This document shows positions 53,190 through 64,000 of a stretch of DNA of 64,000 nt, piece after piece (the first letter of the stretch is position 1; each line of letters begins with the position of its first letter). A model generated the notes under the pieces. It was not told the origin of the DNA. It searched no databases and was given only the letters and a program-made list of their open reading frames with translations. The stretch is from NCBI GenBank assembly GCA_020796225.1, contig CM036756.1, positions 43,209,398 to 43,273,397 of the forward strand, given 5' to 3'. The position numbers and the translations under genes were made by a program. Source of the stretch: Arion vulgaris. Taxonomy: Eukaryota; Mollusca; Gastropoda; Stylommatophora; Arionidae.

Positions 53190-54985
53190 CTGTTGGTGAG
53201 CAATTAGAGATCACTGCCACTGTACTACTACGGCTTCTCAAGTATGAAGTTGGTGAGCAAATAGAGATCACTGCCACTGTACTACTAACAGCTTCTCAAG
53301 TATGAAGTTGGTGAGCAAATAGAGATCACTGCCACTGTACTACTAACGGCTTCTCAAGTATGAAGTTGGTGAGCAAATAGAGATCACTGCCACTGTACTA
53401 CTAACGGCTTCTCAAGTATGAAGTTGGTGAGCAAATAGAGATCACTGCCACTGTGCTACTAACAGCTTCTCAAGTATGAAGTTGGTGAGCAAATAGAGAT
53501 CACTGCCACTGTGCTACTAACAGCTTCTCAAGTATGAAGTTGGTGAGCAAATAGAGATCACTGCCACTGTACTACTAACAGCTTCTCAAGTATGAAGTTG
53601 GTGAGCAAATAGAGATCACTGCCACTGTGCTACTAACGGCTTCTCAAGTATGAAGTTGGTGAGCAAATAGAGATCACTGCCACTGTGCTACTAACGGCTT
53701 CTCAAGTATGAAGTTGGTGAGCAAATAGAGATCACTGCCACTGTACTACTAACAGCTTCTCAAGTATGAAGTTGGTGAGCAAATAGAGATCACTGCCACT
53801 GTACTACTAACAGCTTCTCAAGTATGAAGTTGGTGAGCAAATAGAGATCACTGCTACTGTGCTACTAACGGCTTCTCAAGTATGAAGTTGGTGAGCAAAT
53901 AGAGATCACTGCCACTGTACTACTAACAGCTTCTCAAGTATGAAGTTGGTGAGCAAATAGAGATCACTGCCACTGTGCTACTAACGGCTTCTCAAGTATG
54001 AAGTTGGTGAGCAAATAGAGATCACTGCTACTGTACTACTAACAGCTTCTCAAGTATGAAGTTGGTGAGCAAATAGAGATCACTGCCACTGTGCTACTAA
54101 CAGCTTCTCAAGTATGAAGTTGGTGAGCAAATAGAGATCACTGCCACTGTACTACTAACAGCTTCTCAAGTATGAAGTTGGTGAGCAAATAGAGATCACT
54201 GCCACTGTACTACTAACGGCTTCTCAAGTATGAAGTTGGTGAGCAAATAGAGATCACTGCCACTGTGCTACTAACAGCTTCTCAAGTATGAAGTTGGTGA
54301 GCAAATAGAGATCACTGCCACTGTACTACTAACAGCTTCTCAAGTATGAAGTTGGTGAGCAAATAGAGATCACTGCCACTGTGCTACTAACAGCTTCTCA
54401 AGTATGAAGTTGGTGAGCAAATAGAGATCACTGCCACTGTGCTACTAACGGCTTCTCAAGTATGAAGTTGGTGAGCAAATAGAGATCACTGCCACTGTAC
54501 TACTAACGGCTTATCAAGTATGAAGTTGGTGAGCAAATAGAGATCACTGCCACTGTACTACTACGGCTTCTCAAGTATGAAGTTGGTGAGCAAATAGAGA
54601 TCACTGCCACTGTGCTACTAACGGCTTCTCAAGCATGAAGTTGGTGAGCAAATAGAGATCACTGCCACTGTGCTACTACGGCTTCTCAAGTATGAAGTTG
54701 GTCAGCAAATAGAGATCACTGCCACTGTGCTACTACGGCTTCTCAAACAGGAAGTTGGTGAGCAAATAGAGATCACCGCCACTGTGCTACTAACGGCTTC
54801 TCAAGTATGAAGTTGGTGAGCAAATAGAGATCACCGCCACTGTGCTACTAACGGCTTCTCAAGTATGAAGTTGGTGAGCAAATAGAGATCACCGCCACTG
54901 TGCTACTAACGGCTTCTCAAGTATGAAGTTGGTGAGCAAATAGAGATCATTGCCACTGTGCTACTAACGGCTTCTCAAGCATGAA
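53190..54985. repeat. 58-bp satellite, about 31 copies
   Basis: Units GTTGGTGAGCAAATAGAGAT, CACTGCCACTGTRCTACTAA, CRGCTTCTCAAGTATGAA. Most units differ only at the two R positions; the last units share CACCGCC and several have a one-base deletion. I see no obvious higher-order repeat. Confidence 0.98.
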
Positions 54986-55074
54986 GAGAGATGATTGGTA
55001 GTACACTAACATCATCTGAAAATGTGACATTACGATCTAAGATGGCTGTAATATTTTGTTTGCATGGCCGCCCG

Positions 55075-55120
55075 TATTTGTCGGGGTCCAAAAGGTGAGC
55101 AAAGAATAGTAACACTGCGG
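55075..55120 (+). repeat. (GAA)-tailed short element, family A, 5' fragment
   Basis: TTTGTCGGGGTCCAAAAGG and GCAAAGAATAGTAACACTGC only. Confidence 0.65.
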
Positions 55121-55340
55121 CTAAGTGGTTAAGCTGCTGTCCTTGCGTTCTAAAGTTTGAATCCGAACCGAGCTGTTCACAAGTGAATTTTTCAAAAGAT
55201 CCCTAGATGTATTGCCGAAGCTGCGGAGTTTGTGCTTTGTGTACTACTTTCGGCAGGTGGCGTGTCATTTATGTGGAGCGCTACCGAGCCATATGGGAAA
55301 ACCCTGTGCAATAGAGCCAATCCGCCCATTTTTTAGTTCT
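55118..55340 (+). repeat. tRNA-derived SINE-like sequence
   Basis: GCGGCTAAGTGGTTAAGCTG (A box) and GTTTGAATCCGAACC (B box) at tRNA spacing, followed by a non-tRNA body. It directly follows the family A fragment. Confidence 0.55.
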
Positions 55341-56580
55341 TCTTAGTAGGTCGGATTCGCATTTCACCTGTGGTCACTTCCTTGTGGTATTGCACCCACC
55401 GTCACTACGAGTTAAGCAGTCTTCTGTGGGCTTGAAAAACAGTTCTTGAACCTACCTCACCAGAAAGAGTCGCTAGTAGATCCGTCAACCTAGAATGGAA
55501 AGTGCAAACTGCATCGGGCACCGGGACATATCCTCTGGCACGGAAAAAGCGTACAAACTCGTCCATACTTGGTGATTAGGAATAACTAGCTTTGGAGCAC
55601 TACAATCTATAGCCTTATTGAATATAAATGCACTCCTCCCATGTTGCTGTCATGTCCTAGTTAAAGAACCGTAGTTACTAGAACAGTATACTCAAAGAAA
55701 GCTATGCCACATATCATCGCTGAACTGGTTCGGAATTGATTTTTCGTGCGTTAAATTTATACAGTACTATAAAAATAACATTCAGTGGTGAAGGAAAGAT
55801 TTTACGTCATCACGAACTCACACCGAAGGGTCTAATAATTTGAGATGTTTTACAAAAAATTGTGTAAATAAAACGTTCATACTAAATAGGAGAGCTTGAA
55901 AACCTTTTATTGAAGATTTAGACTATTCCGTATTCTGGACATGGTATGCTAATACCGCACGGTCTTGGCCTTTAGAGGTTTAGAATATAAGAGATAACAG
56001 AACAAAAATGTATCCCCAATACTCTAGCTATACCTGTTGTTGAACACGGAAACAAATGCAGCAGAAACATCGGGAAAGAAACAGAACGCAGAAGAAAAAT
56101 AGAAAGAGAATGAATGTAAAAGGTGAAGGTACAGGCTGTTATTATAATAGTCCTCGTCGAGATCCAACGACACAGACAAACAATTTTCACTTAATTCAAT
56201 CTTGTGTCCTCCTCTCTACCTCAAATCGAATCTTATACATAGCTTTGAACCCTGCTTAGATATCCGCCTTTAAGTGTCCCTAGACCTCCCTTTATTTCCC
56301 CCGCTGTCGTTACTGTATACACATAACCAATGTCACAAATAACATTTCTTAGAAATCCATAGAGAAAAAACCATCAGACCAGACAGTGCATTATTTATAA
56401 ACACGTATGAACTCTTGACTTAATACTTGGCAGCGAGCATAACCTGCAAGCACTAACTGAACCACATAAGTCGTAAACGTTTATCTGAACGTTAATCGAT
56501 ATGAAATGATAACTGAACACTCGTGTCTGTGCCGTCTATGTGTATGTTATGTCCTGCAATGTCCATATCAGATAAATGTG
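55341..56580. other. no recognisable feature
   Basis: About 1.2 kb without a gene or repeat that I can name; short frames only. Confidence 0.45.
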
Positions 56581-56584
56581 TACG

Positions 56585-56785
56585 CTATGTACTTCTTCTT
56601 CTCTTCCACTATATACTTCTTTATAGAAGTGTTGGGGGACGGGGAACGTAGTAATCTTGTGTGTGCTTGTTTTAAGGCACTTTGTAAGCTGATATTCATT
56701 TTCGTAAGGCTGTTCTTGATGCCGTCGCTCCATCTTTGCGTGGCATTTCTCCTTATACTTTTTCTGTGTGGCTCTCTGTACTAAA
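56585..56785 (-). mobile_element. LINE 3' end fragment
   Basis: The minus strand reads QRWSDGIKNSLTKMNISLQS, ALKQAHTRLL; it matches 36.72-36.93 kb. Confidence 0.7.
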
Positions 56786-57054
56786 ACATATATGCTCGTC
56801 AAATAATACGTGAATATAGATAGAAAATGCATCTAGTCCGAGTAGCACATGGACTCTATTTATTCTCTTTTTATTTCTTTTCAGATTCTGCATAGAAATT
56901 TATTTTATGAAATAATTGTTCATTGTCAGCTATTAATGCAGGCGTAGCGTATGTACTGCAATGTCCATATCAGACAAAGATGCTGATCTGTGTGATTGAT
57001 TGTGGATCATCGCACATGGCGATTGTTGCAGTGAACTCAATAACAATACCTTAA

Positions 57055-57295
57055 TTAAAAACAAAGCAAAAGGCCGGCCACGCAAAAATTGGACCTCAGA
57101 GATAACAGAGGCGACGAAATACACTGTTTATGAAGCGCACACAAAAGCCCGCTCTGGAAATCTCTTCTTACCCTGAAGCTGTGAGGCAAATCATTACTGG
57201 AGAAGAGAAAGAAAGATAAGGTGCATAGAGCGGCTCGCTCTAGGTGTCTCCTTTTTCGACCTGACACTGAAAGTCAAAACATGATTAGAGAATAG
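57055..57295 (+). mobile_element. LINE 3' end fragment
   Basis: AAAGGCCGGCCACGCAAAAAT followed by a tail similar to 42.1 kb and 37.9 kb; several frame breaks. Confidence 0.65.
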
Positions 57296-57359
57296 ATAGA
57301 TAGACAGAATTATAAACAAGAAAGACAATTGACATTGGGGTCTGTAGCTCAACTCCTTG

Positions 57360-57590
57360 AATACGACAAGTCACATGGCAAACCTTTCTGGGAGCACCAA
57401 TTATCCCACAATCCACAACATGATCCAAAACAATAAACACCTAACCTTTTTACTTCTTAGTGTTTCTGTGGTATCAAATTGGAGCTTGGTTGACCTGATA
57501 AACCTTGTTCAATTGTGGAACTAAACTCCGAACCCCTAGCCTTCCAAGCAAGTTTACTAACTACTCTGCTATCGAGGATCTCTAGTGTGC
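57360..57590 (-). repeat. SINE, family C
   Basis: Minus orientation; TTTACTTCTTAGTGTTTCTG, GGTATCAAATTGGAGCTTGG and a tRNA-like head near 57540-57585. Confidence 0.68.
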
Positions 57591-57599
57591 GTAAACTAG

Positions 57600-57860
57600 G
57601 AGTTCAGTGGTAGTAAGCTTGATCACAACCCAAGAATAAGTGGTTTAAACTCCGCGGCAGGCAGTATGGAAGAAAATTTGTTCGCGTGGAATTTTATAAA
57701 CGGTAAAAACAGATCTACCATTCAGAAAGCAATGGCAAACTACTGAATGTATAAATCTGCCTAGAAAATCGACGACGACTCGTTTACTGTGGTTGATGGC
57801 GAAGCGTAATATGCCACGAATATCATTTTTTCCCAGGACAACTGACTAGATTCAACGCTA
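57600..57860 (+). repeat. tRNA-related SINE, family H
   Basis: GTTCAGTGGTAGTAAGCTTG (A-box-like) and GGTTTAAACTCCGCGGC (B-box-like), then CCATTCAGAAAGCAATGGCA and CGACGACTCGTTTACTGTGG. The reverse copy is at 26.2-26.5 kb. Confidence 0.75.
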
Positions 57861-58184
57861 GTGTACTCCCGGCGTGCATATACGTGCGCAGTACCTTTCA
57901 ACTAGATAAAAGTGTCAGCGAAAGAACACTTAAGTATTAACTCCGGCGACGAATCTGGTTTTATCTTCCGACTCCGCAAGTCTATGCACCCATTTTAAGT
58001 TGGGTATACTTTGAAATCGATCGTGCGTGAAAATTGTTAATATAAGTTGTTGATTTAATCTAACGAGCCTTTGAGGGAGAGGCATCAATAGAATTCACCG
58101 AAATCGTTGAGATCAAAAGAATACCTAATACTGAGATCAAAGGAGCACATGCAACAATGTTAACGAGAAAATAGAAAGAATGAG

Positions 58185-58690
58185 ATAGAAGTGGTTGGGA
58201 CTTACATTAAGAATGCAGAAGATCAGCAAAACCCACAGGCAGAAATTCACTTGCAGTGGATTCCATCTCACTGTGGCATCATTGCAAGCAATGAGAGTGC
58301 AGATGTCTTATCTAAGGAGGGCAGTGCCAAAGAGCAAATTTACCAACCCTGTCTTTTCAGGAGGCAAAACCCTCATACAGATTAAATCTGCAGTAGACTG
58401 ATGGAAGACAAACACTGGATATGATTATGGAAAAGACTTCCCTAAAGACCTAAGCAAAACAGACCAGGTTATTATATTTCGCATACGTACCGGACACTGC
58501 AGACTCAACAAATACTTACATAGACTAGGAATAAGTCAAACAGCTCTCTACCAGTGTGAACAGACGGAACAGACACCGGAGCATGTCCTGCAAGACTGTC
58601 CTCTTCTGGGTGAACTAAGAAGCAACATGTAGTCACATCCAGTCGACCTGAAACTAAGCTTTGGGAACCTCACAGAATTGAGTTGACTAC
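58185..58690 (+). mobile_element. I-type LINE RNase H and tail fragment
   Basis: The plus strand reads LQWIPSHCGIIASNESADVL, SKEGSAKEQ (end of RNase H), then DQVIIFRIRTGHCRLNKYLH, CEQTEQTPEHVLQDCPLLGE. It is closely related to the LINE1 C-terminus (QWIPSHCGIPGNETADRL, AEHILQDCP). Confidence 0.85.
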
Positions 58691-58744
58691 CCAGTTTGTG
58701 GTTCACAGTAAATTAAGCGCATGACCAGAGATCACTGAATAAGA

Positions 58745-58960
58745 AGAAACCAACATGCGGCTCTGAAATAGAATTCGCGAGGCAAGAGGAGTAGAGGAAG
58801 ACCTAGATAGCAAAGGAGACGAACTGTAGATAGAGAATGAGAAGAGATGGGAATAACGGGGAATGAACTAAGCTGGCTTGCTCAAGACAGATCTGGTTGA
58901 TGGAGATGTGTTGATGCCTAATGCTTCATGGAGAGCCAAGAAAAAAAGAAGAAGGTTATA
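58745..58960 (+). mobile_element. LINE 3' end fragment
   Basis: The plus strand reads RTVDREWEEMGITGNELSWL, AQDRSGW, VDA, the LINE tail, ending AAGAAAAAAAGAAGAAGG. Confidence 0.75.
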
Positions 58961-59399
58961 GTAATACAATCGGTTCATTGATTGTATGACTGGAATGTTT
59001 AATAAACCAGTATATCTGTTTAATATAAATAAAGGGCATAGTGTGATTCATAGCTCCGTAATGCACACTTTGAAAGCAGATGCTATACTCCAACTGTGTT
59101 TCTGATCTCTTCTATGTGACACGATCTAGTCAGAAATGGTTTCTATACGTATACAAAGTCAGTGAAGCATACCATAAAAGCTATGTCACTCGTCACTGGC
59201 TAATCGTGTCAAGAATACGCTCGTGTAAAAATATAATACAATCAAATAACTCGCTGAACTTCCTATAAGATAAAAGTGAAACTGGATCGGGCATACAATA
59301 TGGTCAACAAACTAAAGCAAAATTGGATGTTAATGACACATAGCCACTCGCGCAGGGCGAGTAGAGATTCATGACTGATGGACACGTTGCAAATTAAGA
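58961..59399. other. no recognisable feature
   Basis: Nothing identified. Confidence 0.4.
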
Positions 59400-59730
59400 T
59401 AATAGAAAAGAATGATGAGGCAAGTCAGCTCTGAGAGTCTCCCCGTGACTAATTAGATCTGATAACATCATTATCAAGTGCCATGCCGGATGACGTAGAC
59501 CACCATGGATCACCACAAATCGCTGTCTCTGGTGTTTGCTATCATCTCAGATGTTGACGTTCCTCCGTGCCATTAAGTCAGGCTATTCAAAATGGTATCT
59601 CTCTGTCTTCTGTCTCGTCTCCCTCGATTTTACCGGTTGTTACAATGTGTTCTATACTCCCCCTCACATGTCCGAAAAATGATGACTCTCTTATATAATG
59701 ATAAGCTTACCCTGTGTCTTGACCTCATTC
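59400..59730 (-). mobile_element. LINE 3' end fragment
   Basis: Minus sequence matches 8.8-9.0 kb (CTGACTTAATGGCACGGAGG, CAACATCTGAGATGATAGCA, AACACCAGAGACAGCGATTT). Confidence 0.78.
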
Positions 59731-60054
59731 AACATCTGATAACATACTACAGTATAACTCCATATATGATATTTTAAAGTGGGTTTTATTCTGTTTACAA
59801 TATCCTAACATTGACCCGTCTGTACATACGTATATCCTGTTGGATAATATGGATACACTTTTGGTCGAAATTCGGATGTATCTGTCCTACAAGCATACTC
59901 ACGTTCTCGGCGCAAACCACACCGATACTAAAAGAGTGGTTAACCTGGTTGATAAGAACGTACGCAAACAACAAACAAACAACAGGAATGATACAACTGG
60001 AAAATATACAATAGTGACACATATACAGGATAAATGAATGAAAATATACATCGG
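59731..60054. other. no recognisable feature
   Basis: The segment with ACGTTCTCGGCGCAAACCAC (59900) resembles, reversed, a stretch at 63720-63760 (GTGGTTTGCTCCGAGAACGT), so a further dispersed repeat is likely. Confidence 0.4.
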
Positions 60055-60290
60055 TTTATTAAGTAAAGGGAACTTTTGTTGTATATTGATGAATACAATG
60101 TTAGGCACTTATGGGTACTTGTAGAATCAACATTAAGCCGATCGCCGTTACTTCCTATTGGTCTCTGGTAACTATTTGCGGCTGGGTCGTTGCGGTTTGA
60201 ATAAAAATCTTACCCTTTCTGGAGATTTCGAATCTGGGACAACCTGTCTATGAAGCATGGCACTAATCCATATGCTATTTCGGCACATGG
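60055..60290 (-). repeat. SINE, family C
   Basis: Minus orientation; CGCCGTTACTTCCTATTGGT, CTCTGGTAACTATTTGCGGC and a head ending near ATCCATATGCTATTTCGGCA. Confidence 0.7.
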
Positions 60291-60364
60291 TCATACGTCT
60301 ATATAGTCAAGGAAATTATGGGAATTTAAGAAGCATTTAATCTTCATTATAGCTAGAAGTACAC

Positions 60365-60650
60365 ATTAGAAAATCATCATCATCAAAAAGCTTGTCATTC
60401 CTGGGCAGAACTTTGACACCTTAACAATTTTTATGAATTTCTCTCTCTCGTAGACCAGATGTCCCGTCTCTGCAGCCGTCATGCTCAAACCATCAGTTAC
60501 ATCCTGAATACATCTTCTCCGTGGTCTTCCTCTTCTCCTCTTTGCCGGGATACCTCCTTCCATGATGGTCTTCTCTAGCCCTTTGTGTCTCTTTATATGT
60601 CCAAAATACTTCAATTTTCTCAGTCTTATTTGTAGTGTCAGCTATTGGAA
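60365..60650 (-). mobile_element. LINE 3' end fragment, GRPRRRW family
   Basis: The minus strand reads MKYFGHIKRHKGLEKTIMEG, GIPAKRRRGRPRRRCIQDVT, DGLSMTAAETGHLVYERE and ends in (GAT)n; the best-preserved copy of this family here. Confidence 0.85.
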
Positions 60651-60744
60651 AATCACTATATAAAAATAGTAGAATATCGGGTTTTACAGCACCAGGAAGT
60701 TCAACAGACATGTACACGAACAATATTGTTGAAAAACTACAACG

Positions 60745-61881
60745 TCAGCTTATAACAATCAACGCAATATACACATTTGGCATAGATACATACAACTTCC
60801 TACTAGAGCTGTATATACACATTTGTCATAGATACATACAACTTCCTACTAGAGCTGTATATACACATTTGGCATAGATACATACAACTTCCTACTAGAG
60901 CTGTATATACATATTTGGCATATATACATACAACTTCCTACTAGAGCTGTATATACACATTTGGCATATATACATACAACTTCCTACTAGAGCTGTATAT
61001 ACACATTTGGCATAGATACATACAACTTCCTACTAGAGCTGTATATACACATTTGGCATAGATACATACAACTTCCTACTAGAGCTGTATACACTTTGGA
61101 ACAGTACATACAACTGTCTGGCTGTATTCACATTTAGTATAGATACATACATTCCTACTGAGCTGTATATCACATTTGGAGATCTACAACTTCCTACAGA
61201 GCTGTAAATACACATTGGATAGATACACAACTTCACTAGAGTGTATATATTTGGATGATACATACAACTTCCTACTAGAGCTGTATATACACATTTGGCA
61301 TAGATACATACAACTTCCTACTAGAGCTGTATATACACATTTGGCATAGATACATACAACTTCCTACTAGAGCTGTATATACACATTTGGCATAGATACA
61401 TACAACTTCCTACTAGAGCTGTATATACACATTTGGCATAGATACATACAACTTCCTACTAGAGCTGTATATACACATTTGGCATAGATACATACAACTT
61501 CCTACTAGAGCTGTATATACACATTTGGCATAGATACATACAACTTCCTACTAGAGCTGTATATACACATTTGGCATAGATACATACAACTTCCTACTAG
61601 AGCTGTATATACACATTTGGTATAGATACATACAACTTCCTACTAGAGCTGTATATACACATTTGGCATAGATACATACAACTTCCTACTAGAGCTGTAT
61701 ATACACATTTGGCATAGATACATACAACTTCCTACTAGAGCTGTATATACACATTTGGCATAGATACATACAACTTCCTACTAGAGCTGTATATACACAT
61801 TTGGTATAGATACATACAACTTCCTACTAGAGCTGTATATACACATTTGGCATAGATACATACAACTTCCTACTAGAGCTG
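60745..61881. repeat. 46-bp minisatellite, about 25 copies, with a degenerate centre
   Basis: Units GTATATACACATTTGGCATA, GATACATACAACTTCCTACT, AGAGCT. Units are near identical on both sides, but 61085-61262 carries many scattered one- to few-base deletions. Confidence 0.97.
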
Positions 61882-61944
61882 TTCCTCGTGAATAGTTCAA
61901 ACATATGGTTGGTTTATTCAATAATATATAGAACCATTACGATT

Positions 61945-62140
61945 GCAGTTCCATGTATGATCACGTGTATTTTGATCTCTTTCATAAACGGGAAGATATC
62001 AGCGATAGTGCACGACCTCCTTTGCACCAGCCGAGTTTATGGTGTTATTTTGAGAATGGTGAAAAGTTGTAGGAACTTCTTGTTACGTAGTTATAATTAT
62101 TTTTAAAGGACTAGAGGTTTCCAGCATACTCATATCAATG
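61945..62140 (-). repeat. SINE, family B, fragment
   Basis: Minus orientation; CGGGAAGATATCAGCGATAG, CACGACCTCCTTTGCACCAG and GAGAATGGTGAAAAG match 17.35 and 48.87 kb. Confidence 0.68.
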
Positions 62141-62254
62141 TTCAACTGTGAGGGTTATTTGTACTTTCATGGCGCAAGTGCCATGTCGCAGCGGAAGGGA
62201 TTGAGTACTTCAAAGGTTTAACCCAAATGGACATATCTTCTTCTTTCGCGCGCC

Positions 62255-62520
62255 ATGAATTCAGGCGAAGTCATTCTGACTGATTTTTGCGCGAAGGGAT
62301 GCCTTTCTTATTATCAGTGTCCCCCACCGTACAGGCGTGCCTTCTCCGATTTCAGAGGTACTTGTAGTTTAAATTCTCTAGTATTGATCTGAAAATGGAC
62401 AGATATTGAGGAGAGCAGATAGACCAAACAAGCACCCCGGTTGTCCCGGTTGGGGAGGTTGAAACACAGAGCTAACAACACTGTTCGCGTAAACAAAAAT
62501 GCTAACTGTTACGGAAGCAA
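62255..62520. repeat. dispersed repeat, family G
   Basis: GAATTCAGGCGAAGTCATTC, GATTTTTGCGCGAAGGGATG, CCGTACAGGCGTGCCTTCTC match 2.90-3.05 kb. It again follows a family B SINE. Confidence 0.58.
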
Positions 62521-62529
62521 CAACAAGAT

Positions 62530-63650
62530 ATCATATTTTGCCGCCAGTTGAACATCCGGAGCTAAGTTCACATGGCTGTCAGTGGTGAAAGCCGTCCGTC
62601 AGGAAGCCACGGGCATAAAAACGGATGTCATAACTGTTAAACGCGCAATCATAATTGGTTTCGGTAGTTATAAGAATGATGAATGAGGTCAAACGATTGA
62701 AAGTAATAACAAAAGAAATGAAGGACTGCAAGATCAATATACTGAGAATCAGTAAGAGTAAATGAACTGGAGTAGGAAGAATAACAACATCAGCCGGTAC
62801 TTTACCTTGGAAGAGAAAACGGACATCACAGCGAATCAGTCGCAATTATACTATCGGGAGAAACAAAAGTACAATGCTAGAATGAAAACCAATCAACAAC
62901 AGACTGATAAGAACAAGACAGAATGATTCAACAACATCATCATAATACAGTGCTACGCCCCAACAAATGGTTGCAATATTGAAACTAATGACGAGTTCTG
63001 CCTGCAATTACAGAAGGAAGTGAACGTCACCCCCCAGACACGACTTAGTCATAGTCAATGGGAGACCTTAGCGCTAAAGTGGAAGCAAATACAATCTAGA
63101 GAGAGTGAGAGGGTATTGAGCAAGTATGGAGCAAGTACATTAAACGAGAATGGGGATAAACTTATGTGGTATAAACAACTTGGTAATAGGTACATTTTTT
63201 TTCTACACAAATAAATGCACAAAGTAACATGGGAATCACCGCACAAAGCTGTAATGAACATAAATATCAAGAAAGCATAAGTGATGATCGTCAATTAAAA
63301 CTATTACCCATCCCCTCATCAAAACAGTATTAAAAAAATAGATAACCATGAACAGGCAACAACAGATACATTCACATATTTAGGAAACATAGTAACAACA
63401 GACGGGGTTGCCGGCGAAGATATCAACACACGGATGAATAAAACAAGGATTGTTTTTGCCAATACAACATTTGATGTTAGCAATGCAACATTTGGTCATC
63501 TTTCCATTATAGAAACAAAAACAAATTAATAATATATAAGAGGTGTGCTACTTTCAGTGCTTCTGTATGGATCTGAGTGCTGGAGAACAAAAGAAAATGA
63601 ATCATTTAGACTGTTTGCATTTCATTGAACCAGTGTCACGGAGAAACAGA
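62530..63650 (+). mobile_element. LINE fragment with endonuclease and RT parts
   Basis: The plus strand reads NIIIIQCYAPTNGCNIETND (endonuclease start), then VLSKYGASTLNENGDKLMWY. At 63350-63640 follow TDTFTYLGNIVTTDGVAGED, INTRMNKTR and SVLLYGSECWRTKE (RT thumb). Most of the endonuclease active site and the RT palm are missing, so this is an internally deleted, frameshifted relic. Confidence 0.8.
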
Positions 63651-63809
63651 CAAATTCTGAATGCATAATTGGTTTATTTGCGGTTGTACGTTCTTATCAA
63701 GCAAGTTAAAAGTTAACACCTCTTTGTAATATGTGTGGTTTGCTCCGAGAACGTGAGTACGCTGCACGACTGATAAGCCCCCTATGACATGTAGGGCAGG
63801 CACATTCGA

Positions 63810-63980
63810 ATTCTTCTTCTTCTTCGAACGCTCCATATCGACCACTTGTTAAGACACTCTTTGTGATATGTATGTAATTTGAGCCTAAGGTTATGCCAGT
63901 TATGCACCTACGAATAAGCCGGCACATTTGATTTCTGTGACGCTTTTTATTTACTGGGGCAGATTCCTAAGCCCATACCC
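63810..63980 (-). repeat. (GAA)-tailed short element, family A, 3' half
   Basis: Minus orientation; TTCTTCTTCTTCGAACGCTC, CATATCGACCACTTGTTAAG, CTTTTTATTTACTGGGGCAG. Confidence 0.82.
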
Positions 63981-64000
63981 GCCCGCTTGCCCAGCGTGTT
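63978..64000 (+). repeat. SINE, family D, start of a copy cut by the window edge
   Basis: GCCCGCTTGCCCAGCGTGTT matches the beginning of the 40.3-kb copy. Confidence 0.6.

Overview
The window looks like a repeat-rich, AT-rich animal genome. It contains split genes with GT-AG introns, non-LTR retrotransposons (LINEs), several tRNA-derived SINE families, long (TA)n and (GA)n tracts and many minisatellites. There is no operon structure or bacterial gene organisation. The mix of I-type LINEs with an RNase H domain and tRNA-SINEs fits a lophotrochozoan, perhaps a gastropod mollusc, but that placement is inference with low confidence.

Only one host gene is supported. It is the 3' part of an SLC24-type K+-dependent Na+/Ca2+ exchanger (NCKX), read on the minus strand from about 38.8 kb down to 1.5 kb. 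I found nine coding exons, covering the alpha-1 repeat (second half), membrane segments, a short acidic loop, the alpha-2 repeat and the C-terminus. Splice phases agree at every junction except the last one. The 5' exons were not found and probably lie beyond the right edge of the window. Introns are up to about 11 kb and are filled with transposable elements.

The rest is mobile or tandem DNA. LINE1 (20.9-25.2 kb, minus) is a near-complete I-type element with endonuclease, reverse transcriptase, RNase H and a Cys/His tail. It has a 12-bp target-site duplication, splits an older SINE, and shows no ORF1. LINE2 (28.3-30.5 kb, minus) is 5'-truncated, sits in another SINE, and its RNase H is itself split by a 516-bp (GAA)-tailed insert with a 10-bp duplication. 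About thirty short LINE 3' ends and more than thirty SINE copies are scattered over both strands, several of them nested with visible target duplications.

Tandem arrays include a 30-bp array (1-1.5 kb) whose unit resembles the last codons and stop of the exchanger gene. Others are a 25-bp array touching the penultimate exon, a 67-bp array (33.9-34.8 kb), a 42-bp array open on both strands (42.3-42.6 kb), a 58-bp satellite (53.2-55.0 kb), a 46-bp array (60.7-61.9 kb) and a polypurine tract of about 1.1 kb (40-41 kb). The most noteworthy observations are the stop-codon-derived array, the phase break at the last exon junction, the nested insertions with clean target duplications, and a short conserved hairpin shared by the (GAA)-tailed elements. 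I saw no clearly new enzymatic system.
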